A stretch of DNA of 64,000 nt. Origin: Chelonoidis abingdonii (lineage: Eukaryota > Chordata > Testudines > Testudinidae). Made by a program: the position numbers and the translations under genes. How positions within the stretch are numbered: the stretch's first letter is position 1; the number at the start of each line of letters is the position of its first letter. Location of the stretch: assembly GCF_003597395.2 (NCBI RefSeq), contig NC_133774.1, positions 51,080,947-51,144,946 of the forward strand, read 5' to 3'. The notes beneath the pieces were generated by a model. That model saw nothing but the letters and a program-made list of their open reading frames with translations. It ran no database searches and was not told the DNA's origin. Positions 1 to 10,900 of this stretch are shown here, in pieces.

Positions 1-575
1 AACTGTTCAGTTGAGATAGTCCTTCTATACATGGAGCCAGACTGCACACCGTATTCCAGATGAGGTCTCACCAGTGCCTTATATACGGTACTAACACCTC
101 TGATCTTTGCTGGAAATACTCGCCTGTGCCCTACTGCTTTGTCTTTTTTAACGGCCATATTGATGGCGGCTCATAGTCATCCTGTAATCAACCAATATCA
201 GGTCTTACTGGGTTCTTATTTTGATCAGTTCTCTATTTCCTAGCATTTCATTCACTATTACTGTCTGGTCAGGTGGTCGATATAGATCCTATGTATTATT
301 TTTATTAGGCATGAATTTCTTCCATAGTGATCCTATGGATTGTGGATTCATTAAGTTTTACTTCATTGAATCTACATTTTCTTCACATATGTGCCACTCC
401 TCCCCTGCACGACTGTTCTGTCCTTCCGATATTTTTGTACCTGGAATGATTGTGTCCCATTGATTTGCTCTCAGTCCACCAGGTTTCTGTGATGCTTATT
501 ATTCAATTATCTCCTTTAACACAAGACACTCAGTCACCCATTATATTAGACTAGCATTTGTGGACAAGCACTAAC
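1..575 (-). mobile_element. CR1 LINE fragment
   Basis: The plus strand reads as the reverse complement of a CR1 ORF2 segment. Phrases such as 'ccagatgaggtctcaccagtg' (around 57-77) and 'cggctcatagtcatcctg' (around 168-185) are typical of sauropsid CR1 copies. Similarity continues, with substitutions, to about 575, where it stops abruptly at the G-rich block. It is truncated at both ends and no open frame is usable. Identification is from remembered consensus, not an alignment. Confidence 0.75.
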
Positions 576-579
576 TTGC

Positions 580-3500
580 CCTGTTTCTGTGTGCGCCGGG
601 TCTTATTGGTGCGAGCGGGGTGATGGGTGGTCGGTCGGCTGGATCGGGCCGTACCTGAGCGCCGGCGGCCTGCGGGGGGACTAAGCCGGGGTGCCGAGCA
701 GCGACGCGCCCCGAGAGGGCGGGGCCGAGCAGGCGCGCGGCCGGCGGCGTGCCCCGGCGAGTGTAAAACCGGCCGCTAACAACTGGGGGGCAGACTCTGG
801 CGCTGTGGGTTGGCAATGACGTGGGCGTGTGGGGTGGCCGTAGGGCCCCAGCGCAGGGCGAATCAGCGGGACGTCGTCGTCGTGTGCGTCCGCCGTCGTG
901 GGGGGGAGAGAGGGCAGAGGAGGGGGTGCTGACGTGCAGCGGGGGCCAGTGCGCTGACCCGTGCCCGGAGGTGGGCACAAAGGCGCAAGGAGTTGGCGGA
1001 CCCAAAAAGGTTGCGTTGAAGCAGGTGGTGAACGAGGAGAGGGGGGAAAGCGCGGCTGGCGAGGGCTGGGGATCGGACGTGCGCGGAGGGTGAGAGGCGG
1101 AGGAGGGAGGCATGCGCCGGTTATAGTGCAGGACGAGGCGGGGACAGGACGGAAGGTGAGGACGGCGCAGATAGCGTGTCCGAAAGAGCGGGCACGTATG
1201 AAGGGCGACAAAGAAACAGGGACCAGTGGTGGAAGGTTGGTGTGTACAGGCGAGAAGGCGTAACCTATAAGAGGGCTGGGAACGAGTGGGTCGCGGGGGT
1301 TAAAGGAGGTAGGGAGAGCATCGGCGCACAGAAACCGGGGACGGGGCAATCAAGGGGAACCAGCTGTGCAGGGTCAAATAATCGAGTGACAGACGGGCGG
1401 GCAGGCGGCGGAGGTGGGCCACTGATAGGGGAAGAAGGGGAGGTAATGATAGTGTTAAAGGGAGGATCCACCGAGGCCATGGAGTCCTGAGGGAGAGCAG
1501 TGAGGATGCTCTCTAGAAAAGCACAGGGGGATCGTTGATCGCACCGGACCAGTGACTAGTGAGAGGAGGAGGAATGCTAGGGAAGGAGGAGGCTGATGCA
1601 TCGTGCAGAACCCGTGAAGGCGGGGAGGACGGGTGTGGCAGGGGCGATGGAGCCCAAGCCATCGATGGGCCGGGATAAGCCCAGGCGGGGGCGGGGGTGG
1701 GCAGTCAAGGCGATAGGTAGGGCCACAAACAAGATGCAGGAGGGGGTTAAGGACGGTGAGATGGCACGGGGGAACTTCTGCGGGCATCGGGTGGGCCGGG
1801 GGGCTCCCAGGGGTACGAGGTACCGTTGCAACTGGAAAGGGGTGTCTAAAAACGGGCGACGTAGGAGGAGCCGAGGAAGGAAATCGGCCTCGAGGAAGGG
1901 GACGAAAAGGCCGGGGCGGGTTGGCCGAGCCCAAAGACGACGGCCTGGGGGGAGAGCGGTACGCTCGAGAATGAGAGCAGTGGGGAGGACGGTAGGGAGG
2001 AGAGGAATGAGATGGAAGCGGGGTACCATCGGGGACAAAGAAAATGGGGTGCCACGGGCGGAGGAAGGTACGTGGAGGAGTAGGAGCGGGGAACCGTAGA
2101 GGAGGAAGGGTCGGGAACAGCCTGCCAAGGGGAGTGGGGCGCAAAGGGAGTGGGCTGGAGACGACGCCGGGCGAAGGGGGAGGGTGGGTGAGGAGGAGGG
2201 GGAATTGGTGGCAGTGAGCGTCGTGGATGGAGCAGCGATAAAGGGCCAGGGGCGGGTGAGGGGAGGGGGAGGGCGAGTGGGAGCGGAGGACGGGCAGTGA
2301 AGCTGGTCGAGGTGGGTGGGAGCCTGTGGCCACGGGCGCCAGGGGGGAGGGAGCGCCTGAGGGGGGCAGGAGAAGTGGCCTCCGGGCGGCGATGGGCATG
2401 GGGCCTCGGGAGGCCCTGTCCCGCGGCAGCAGGGGGCATGGCGGCCGGGCGGGTGGGGCGCTGCGCGTGCGGGCGGCAACCCAGGGGAGCCTGCATATGG
2501 ACGAGAGTGTAGAGGGTGGGAGGAGGGAGAGGGAGTGGGCGGGGGCCGGCGGGGGGCGGTGAGGTCGACGAGGATGGGAGCTTGGTACCGTAGGAGAGCG
2601 AGAGGGCAGAGGACGAGCATATGACCCGTGGAAGGTGACCAGCTACCAGAGCACGGCAAAGCCCGGGGGGGGAATAAACCGCAACAGCCCACCCGGGGGC
2701 AGGTGAAGGGCAAAGGGACGTAGACACACAAGAAGTGGTGAGGGACACAAAAGGTGGAAAAGGCAGGGACGAAGGAAAGCCCTGCAGTTAGGGTGCAGGG
2801 GCCCGTTGGGAAGCACCATGATGAGAGGCCCCCGGTCAAAGGCTGAGACCGCAAATGAGAACACCGGAAAAGACCGTAAAAAATAAGATGCCACGGTAGT
2901 GGCGGCATCCAGGGTGCAAGATGGCGGTGAGCCGCGACCCGAGCGCCCGGTACATGGGACAGCCGTGCGGGGCGGCAAGGCCGGGCGCAAATCCGGCCGC
3001 GCGGGCAAGCAGACTGTAGAAGAAAGCCAGAGGAGGTGGCAAGATCGGCCGAGCCACCATCCAGGTAGACACAAGGGGCGTGCGAGCGCGTACGAGAAGC
3101 CGGCATGCCGGCGAAAACCAGGGGGCCCCGTTCACGAGCGGAAGCACAAAGAGCGCGCGAGACGAGACAGGCATGGGGGGAGCAGGCACGGGAGGCGCGC
3201 CGGCGGCAGGCGTCACGGCGGAGTGATGGTGGAGGGAAAGGCCCAAACCGGGCGGCGGCTGGGAGGTGACAGAGCGGAGGAACGGTTCACAGGGATGGAA
3301 GGGCAGAGGAGGTGGGAATGGAAGGGATAATGCAGGGACAGTGACGTGGACAGCGGCATGGCCCAAGAGGGCGGAATAACTCACTAGGGGAGGGGCGACG
3401 AGTACCGAAGGGGGGCTGAAACCGTGGGCCGTGGAAAGCGGCGGCAGGGACAAGACGGGAAGGGGCGAGGGTACGCGAGGAATTAATGGCGCGAGATCGG

Positions 3501-5045
3501 GAGCCCTGGCACGGACAGCCGGGGGCGTAACGGCAGAACGGGCAGGAGTGGGACAACAGAGGGAAAGACATGGGTCATGACAGTAGAAAAAACAGCCGGG
3601 GCACGAGGCACCCAGGTGTGGGCGAGGAGTGGAAGCGGGCGGAGGAAGCGACCGAGAGGGGGGAGGGGGCAACAACGGGACAAGGGGGAGCCAGTGGGAC
3701 AGAGTGGGTACGTGAGAGGTCCAGCAAGCCTGGGAGAATAGCCGCCCAAGGGCTCGGACGGAAGGAAGCGGGCAGGGGGCAGCCGGAAGGGCTGGCAGGG
3801 ACGGATAAGGAGGAAAACAGGGAACAAGGGGAGAAGTGAGGGGAACGGCGCGAAGGGAGAGGGGGGTAACGAGGGGGCCCAGGGGCCCGGCAGGCCCGGC
3901 CGAGGGCAAGGGAGGCAGATCGGAGCGAGGAAGGAGTAGCGGACACAGGGAGGGGACAAGGGGGCATGGCGGACGAAACGACGCTAGAGGGGATCAGACC
4001 AAGGCGGGTGTGAAGAGGCAAAGAGCGCCAAACGAAGGGAGAGGGGGCAACATACAGGGCAAGGAAAGGACGGGGGCGACAGGGAAAGGAGGCACCAGGG
4101 GAAAAAGAACTGCCGGATCGGGCAGACGAGGGGGAGCAAAGGGGCGTCAACAAAGACAGGAATAAGAGCGGAGGGGCAGCGTGGGGAGGGCCGCGGAATG
4201 AGGGGCCACGCAATGGCGCAGACGGCGGGCAAAAGCAACAGCGAGGGGAGGAAGCAGGAAAAAGGGATGAGACAAGACTACGGAGAAGACGAGTAGGGCC
4301 CGGAGAGTAGAAGCCAGGGTACCCCCACAGCGGGATGAGGGGACAGAGGGGCGCGGCCGCACGCAAAAAGAGAGGTCCTAGCAGAGAAAGGGGGAAAAGG
4401 GAGAATGAGGAGGGAGGGGGGGTCGGGCCAGGGATGACGAGGAGATGAGGCCGGTGCAGCGCGGACAAGAGGGACGAAGGGGGGGAGGAGAGAAAGAGGA
4501 AGTGGGGAGGGGGAGAAAGGGGAAAGCGAAAGTGAGGGCGGAGGCCAGAGCAAGACGAGGGGGCCCAAAGGAGGGAGGGCTTTGTGCAGGCAGAGGAATA
4601 CCAGGAAAAGCGGGGCGCGGACACGCGCAGGGGCAGGGGGGGACGTCCGGCCGTAGGAGGGGGTGGGTAAGGCGGGGACGAGACTGGGGAAAGTGGACGG
4701 GAGAAGGGGGGGCGGGAGGCCAGCGGCGAGGAGCCCAGTACGGGGGAAGAGGGGCCACGCGCCGGGGGCGAGCAGGGAGAGGTGAGGGCAGGAGTGAGAG
4801 CACGGAGTTAGGGCCGGGAGCGGCAGCCTGGCTGGGGCACGGGCGCGTGCCACGGGCGGGAGACAGTGCGGGGTCGAGACCGGGGGTGGACGAAGGGGGC
4901 CGGGGCGGCGGGCGGAGGAGGACGCTGGCCAGGTCCGGCGGGCAGACCGCCGCGGGCGGTAAAAGGCCGCAGCGCCCGCCGCCGTCGGGCGGGGAGGCTC
5001 CGATAGAAGAGAGCAGCGTAAATCGAGTGGCGGCGGAGGGGCCCC
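580..5045. other. 4.5-kb G/A-rich, CpG-rich island of unknown origin
   Basis: The plus strand is overwhelmingly purine. In 4441-4500 I counted G 32, A 19, C 7 and T 2. The left 400 bases are more balanced and very rich in CG dinucleotides. No tandem period, recognisable domain, rRNA core or known repeat was seen. Runs of four or more G recur throughout and could form G-quadruplexes. The long minus-strand frames (for example 1577-3106) are Pro/Ser/Leu low-complexity translations explained by the scarcity of T and A-rich stops, so I do not call them genes. The island sits in an intron of FCHO2, downstream of the last exon seen, and the FCHO2 sense strand is the C-rich one. It could be an unmethylated CpG island, a degenerate minisatellite, a GC-rich insertion or an assembly artefact. 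Confidence 0.85.
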
Positions 5046-5165
5046 TATACTATTTACTAAAAGAAACCCCTCCCCAATTGTCTACCTTAACAAACCCCAT
5101 ACCCCTCACAATTGAATTTTCCCTGTTTTTTGCATTTTCTTAATAAAGTTTATTTTGCACGCCAC
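5046..5165 (+). other. AT-rich tail with AATAAA after the G-rich island
   Basis: Composition flips within about 20 bases at 5040-5060 from G-rich to AT/C-rich. A perfect AATAAA lies at 5142-5147 and is followed by 'gtttatttt'. This would suit the 3' end of a plus-strand purine-rich transcript or of a transposon gene. No downstream evidence for cleavage can be judged from sequence alone. Confidence 0.4.
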
Positions 5166-6060
5166 CAGTGCAGTAGTTGTCCCCCAAGATCCCCTACCTG
5201 CTGGCAGGGTCACAACTGACCTACAGAAGTCTTGCATTGCCAGTTTCCACCAGGCAACAGCCACTCACTTCTGTGATTGTATGGCTTCCCTGAATGTGCA
5301 TCTACTTGCTGAAATCAAAAACATATGTCCTGTAAACAGGCTTGGCAGGATCTGATTTAAATTGACAGATGTTAGTAAACGTAGATTTCTGCTCACACTG
5401 AAATTGACAAGAAAATATCCAGCAATAACAGTTATGCAAGTGTAGCCTTCCCCCCACAATTTTGTCCCTGTAGGGATTGGTTGTCACCAGCTCTGTGGAA
5501 AAGCCCTCTGCAGCACTGCTGTCATGGGAGTGAGGGAACATGGACTAGACAGCAGGGCTGCAGAGGGCTCCTTACACAAGCAAAGGTCTGGGGGAAACTG
5601 GATCACTGCAGCTCAAAGGTGCAGAGAGGGCTGCATTCCTGCTGGGGAACAGAGATGTCCCAGCCAGGGCTGCGAGGAGAATGATGAGACCCTGGCCAGG
5701 GCTCTGCTCTGTCCCACCAGGACCACAGCCCTCTCCGTACATTGTGCCTGCAGGGATCCAATGTAATCAGCCCTGCTATTAGGGTCCTTCTCATTCCCTC
5801 ATCAGCCAGAAGTGCAGTGACTATCGCAGGCCAGGAACTGTTCAGCAATGGGATGTCTTCCCCCACAGCCTGAGGTTCGTCCTTCTCCTTGCAGCCTTGG
5901 CTGGGGGTCTCTGTTAAGCTAGGACAGGACTGCAGCCACCCCCACATCTTACACTCCAATGTCTTGAGCCTCTATGCCACGCAGGGAGCCCAATGTAGCC
6001 CTGCTGTCGGTGCTGACTTAACCATAAAACCCGACTCCATCTGTAATAATTAAAATACTT
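5166..6060. other. Unclassified, moderately GC-rich non-coding stretch
   Basis: No convincing gene is present. The frames are short and lack domains. Around 5480-5960 words based on 'ctgcagagggct' and 'gcagagagggctgc' recur loosely, suggesting a decayed repeat with some internal redundancy. Around 5200-5430 it reads like an interspersed repeat I cannot name. Confidence 0.4.
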
Positions 6061-6610
6061 CAAAATTAAAAAAAAAAATTAAACAATACTTTGAAATTGA
6101 AACCAAAACCAAATTCTCCCAAGGCTACCCGTAAATGTTTCAACACAGTCTATGTGGATTTCCTGCCACTGCATAGCCGGAAATTTCCAAGGATACCGAG
6201 CACGTTTAGGCATGTGCTGTTTTTGCTGACAATCTTGACTTTTTTTGCCATTTCCATATTTTCCAATGTTTCAAGTGGCTAAAACAGAATGAAGCGCCAC
6301 TTGGATTTGGTCCATCTGCTCCTCCATAGATGGAGACAGACTGGCTGTATTTGATTAGTATTGTGGCCTGCTGTACAGGGTTGCAACTCCACTACATATT
6401 TGCCCTAAGGAAGACTGTGCTGCTGGTGAAAGAGAAAATATATAAAGCATTGTTTCATGGGGCAACTGGCCCTTAAGAGAGGAGTCAGGGCCTAGATTGC
6501 CTATGAAGGCCCTTGTGAAGACCCACTTTGGAGTAACCGGTTGCCCCAAATGACTGTTTAATGGTCAACCGTAAAGGAGCACCTGCACTTTATAAAAATG
6601 CTTCTTAAGC
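6061..6610. other. Intronic stretch, nothing recognised
   Basis: It begins with an A-rich tract (6060-6090). No exon, RNA gene or known repeat was recognised. Confidence 0.5.
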
Positions 6611-7200
6611 TCAGTCAGGGAGAATACTCCCAGGCGGAAGTTCCTCTGAATTGAGGGGGCTTTTAGGAAGGAGGGCAATCCCAGGGCATGAGAGTTCCCA
6701 GGCAGGAAACAGAAGTATCCCAGGGGAAGGAACTAAGAGGGTTCCAGAGAGAGACAGACTGCTCCACAGATGAAGGAAACAGAAATACCCTGAAAGGAAG
6801 GAACCTGAGATTGTTCTCCAGGTCAAGGGAACAGGAGCAGGCTGAAAGAAAAAAACAGCAGCTGAGCTCCAAGGGAAGAGAGCAGGATCAATCTAGAAGT
6901 CCTGGCTCTAGACAAGGAGCTTGGCCTGGAGTGCCCCTTGGCTATTGGACCAAGAAGTTAGCTGGACTGATCTCAAGATGGCGAATTTTCTACGGATACA
7001 CAAACAAGGTCTTGCTTATGTTTACTTTCATCTTCGTTGCCAATAAATGAGACCTCTGAAAAGGGGGGCTGCTCTTAACACCCAGAAGGTCTGTTTGGAT
7101 TTCTCTAACCCTAGGAGAGGAGAATCTAAAGAAGGGCTCACCCATGACGCCACACCTGAATGGTAGGGGGCACAGAGGCAGAACCAGAGTGTCCACACAC
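6611..7200 (+). repeat. LTR-like or SINE-like interspersed repeat, unclassified
   Basis: It is a purine-rich, GC-moderate block containing AATAAA at 7042-7047 and followed by a segment resembling the U5 side of reptile LTRs ('ctctaaccctaggagagg' near 7103). Neither TG/CA ends nor target duplications could be fixed. The frame at 6688-7050 has no recognisable domain and is not called a gene. Confidence 0.35.
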
Positions 7201-7810
7201 TAGTACTGGCAAAAGTACTAAAATATATAATTTTGAAAACAAAAGTTTAGTTAATAAAGTTATACTGAACAATTACCACAGAGAAATTGGGGTAAATGTA
7301 AAATCATATATCTAAAGTTTTAGGGCAAGTTGTAAATTATATTGAATTTGACAAATATACAATTGTGTGATTAAACTGTAATGCAAAAAGCACAAAGGAG
7401 AAGAGGTAAGAAAGTACAGAGAACTTTAAACTTTGAGATTAACTGACAACAGTTTTCAGTGATTAACCATTCAACACTAAAATTTAATTAATATAAGATT
7501 TTATTCTCTCCCACTTTCTGTGCAAACACAGCTACAGTCAAACCCCCTCTGACAACACTTACATCAATAAAATATCCTACATGTATAGCTAAGTCAACTG
7601 TCAATCAGTATGTCCAGAAACTCACTGTAGTAATAGTAATATGATACACTAATAAAAAAATTACAGGCTATTGTATGAGAATTGAAGACTATAAACAAAT
7701 TAACATACTGTACATTATACAAAATCAGTGACCTGTATTAAATGTGCAAACTTGCCAAATAAATTCTAAAATTTATATTTCCAATTTTTCTTGCATATGT
7801 AATCTCTTAC
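7201..7810. other. AT-rich intron, nothing recognised
   Basis: Low-GC sequence downstream (in gene sense) of the 7811-7907 FCHO2 exon. The donor GTAAGAG is at 7810-7804 on the minus strand. No further FCHO2 exon was found between here and position 1. Confidence 0.5.
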
Positions 7811-7907
7811 CAGGTCTCTCCTTGCCAGTGCCTTTTGACTCTGCAAATTTTTGTATCAAACTTCCAGCTGTAGTATTTGCCATGTTATTAATAAATTCTT
7901 CATGAAC
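7811..7907 (-). CDS. FCHO2: FCHO2 exon (end of F-BAR, about residues 234-266)
   Basis: The acceptor AAG ends at 7908 and donor GTAAGAG starts at 7810. It has 32 codons plus one base, from [13 protein letters not shown] to [12 protein letters not shown], with a final G starting a split Gly codon. The FAESKGTG stretch is the signature just after the F-BAR core in FCHO proteins. The following linker exon was not found in 1-7810. Confidence 0.96.
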
Positions 7908-10900
7908 CTTTAAGAAAATAAATGAAATAAAGGTAAAAAACAATATTTGGAGAAACTGATTAGCTAAAACAGTTGATTTTCCTATAGCTAAGTGTTTAAA
8001 AGGTCTTCCAGAATAAGTTCTTAAAAGGCTGAAGAACATGACCAGACATCTTAGTGATGAAACCACTTTATTCCTGTAACCCTAGGTATGTGCCAAGGAG
8101 GATTCACAGGAAGGACAAAGCAGAGAATGACTGTTAGTGAAAATGGATCTAGGATTTTCCTCCATTTCTTCTTTCTAAACTGATTTTATTATAAATAAAT
8201 AATGAGAAGAGATTATACATAGCAACAATTATGATAGACAGTCTCATCCATAAATTAGGAAGACAAACCCTCTGGGACAGCAATAGCGAGCGAGAGTGTA
8301 AACATGTAACATTGTGCAATCATAGCTTCCACCTACCTGGCTAAGAGCAGTGCTCAGAAAGCACCTCTCCAACCCAGCAACATGGATAGGTATTTTAGAA
8401 ATAAAAATGTTAAAATAATAAACAGCAGCAGAACAATCTACTAGGCACAATATTTTTTTTTAAATTGGTCAGGATATAGACATTCCCATTCTGAACTATA
8501 AATAAAGTTACATTTCAATGCACTAACAAATTATAGGAAGGAATAAAATTTATTGTTTACACATAATTATGCTGACCTCAGAGTAGTATCTGTAGGAAAA
8601 AACACTGACTCCAAAGCTTGCTTAAATATTTTTAACACAGCCCCATAACTCATAAAAAGCATAATACAGTATAATGTTCAAAAGCTTTTTAAGGTCCAGG
8701 CATGGACTTCGAGATTTTTGCCTAAAATAAGTGAATATAATATCCCAATTGCATATGAAACAAATATAGATCTGAAATCTGGGGAAGAAAGCTTTCCAGT
8801 AAACACTGAGAATTCCTTTAACTTTTTAAAAGGCAAGATAATATTGTGTTTCCTGGTATACACACTTGAACATTATTCACAATTTGACCTTTATTATCCA
8901 AATACAAAAGGGGAATATGGATAACTTCAATGTATTGAGTATCAGGTGTAGTCGTGTTAGTCTGGATCTGTAAAAGCAGCAAAAAGTCCTGTGGAACCTT
9001 ATAGACTAACAGACGTATTGGAGATGAGCTTTCGTGGGCAAATATGATAAAGTAGGTACTCATCCATGAAAGCTCATGCTCCAGTACGTCTGTTAGTATA
9101 CAAGGTGCCACAGGACTCTTTGCTGCTTTCAATTTATTGAGAGTTTAAAATTCTCTAAAATGTAGAAAATTTCAGTTTATTGAGGGATTTTTCCCCCCAT
9201 ATAATGAGTAGAAATCAGAGAACATGACCCTGTTTCAGATAACTTCAGATAATAAAGATGGAACTGAATTAAGAAAATAAAGTTCTGTTTAGCAAGACAA
9301 AATATAAAACTATTTTAAAAGAAACTTAGCAATGTTTCATAATTCCTTCAAACCTCTGATACACTCAAACTCAGCATACTGCAGAGGCAATAGGCGGCAC
9401 CTGGTGGAAGAAAGCAGAAGTTGCTTGTTTCTGCTATGAATCTCCCATAGACAACATATTGCCACTAGCACAATCACTTGTCCACCAGACTGGATAAAGA
9501 GTGTCTAAAACATGAAAACAGCATAGAAATCAACAAAATTGGCACAAAACCAAAACATTTTTCTTAAAAAGATCAAATAAGTCTAATGTAACCAAGCATA
9601 TGCCTGGTCCACCAGTAATAAGTGGTGGCAGAGAGGAGAAAACCAAAATGATGATAAACAATTACTTACCCTATGCACACAAGAGCAAATTTTCATTTAT
9701 TCATTCATTCATTTATTTAAACAGCAGTGTCCATTTGGGCCACGCATGACCACTGTCCCTCCTTGAGCTTCCATGAGAGGGCATAAAGGGCGCAACAGCC
9801 ATGGACCACACACACAGTTTCCTTGCAATTCAAAGCCGTAGTAGCTGAGGACTATGAAAAGGGAGGTTGGGGAGAGAGATCATGGGATTCACACTGATGC
9901 CATGAAGAACCACAGTTTCTGTAGGGTAAGCAAGCATTCTCTCTTCTTTAAGTATGTCCCTGTAGGTGAATGGCAAGCAGTATCTCAGAACAGTGGGGAT
10001 GAGACGTTTCAGCTACATCATTTGAGCAGTGATTCAAGTACTGCTCTCCCAAAAAAGCCACTATGTCCCAAGCCATAGTGTTTGACAAAAATTAGTGGGT
10101 TAGTCTACATTATGATCTTACAAGGCGCAGCTATCAGCACATTCCTGAAGCAGTCAGAGGATGTTACTTTTGCTCTTGTGGAGGAAACCGTGATGTTCAG
10201 TGGGAGAGGTACTCTAGTCAGCTAGTAACACAGCAAGATACATTGGATTATCTACTTAGATATTCTCTATGAAGTGATGGCTTGTCGTTTAGAATGTCCA
10301 GCTATATCTATCAAAAACTGGGGTGGCAGGAATGGTTTGGTCCTGTCAGTATAACAAATGGAATATCCTTGGAACAGCTAGTGTGAACAATTTTGATTCT
10401 TCTGTTGTCAAGTGTGGCTTTGGGCAAGATCAGGTCCAGGTGAACCGGAAGCTGGATCAGAGACTGAACTGATACCTGCACTGGGTTTGTCATCCAAAAC
10501 TAACTTGGCCAGTATGAAACTATGAGAATGATCATGGTGAGAGAGGTTTGTCTCTCTTTGTTTTGGAGGCTGCCCTGCAATCAGGGGAAATCAAAGGAAA
10601 AGCAGACAGTAAGCTTCTGTTTCACTGCATGACTGAGACATCTGATAATGATCCTGGATTCAGATCTCTTCTGGAGCTGTAGTTCTGATCACTGGAGTTG
10701 CTCTTGGAAGCAAACAAGTCGATTGTGAGGAATCCCCAATGACAGAGTATCAGTCTTACTGGACTGGTGCAAGGATTGTTGGTGACTGGTCACAGATTGC
10801 CTGTTCAGGAAATTGAGTAGGCTGATTCTGACTACTGGGAGGTGAGGGGCCATGAGGGTCATGTCATTCTAATGGCACCAAGTGCAGAATTTGATAGTCT

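Noticed and set aside
1577..3106. 509-codon minus-strand frame, and other long frames (2836-3909, 3575-4624, 1455-2399), in the G-rich island
   Set aside because: They overlap in several frames at once, are Pro/Ser/Leu/Arg low complexity, and follow from the scarcity of T on the plus strand, which removes stop codons. No domain, splice context or codon pattern supports them.
580..5045. Ribosomal DNA spacer, telomeric DNA or integrated large DNA virus as the origin of the G-rich island
   Set aside because: No conserved rRNA core, no TTAGGG array and no recognisable viral protein in any frame. Composition alone is not enough.
1..7810. Next FCHO2 exon (linker after KERPG)
   Set aside because: No minus-strand match to the expected acidic linker start with splice sites.
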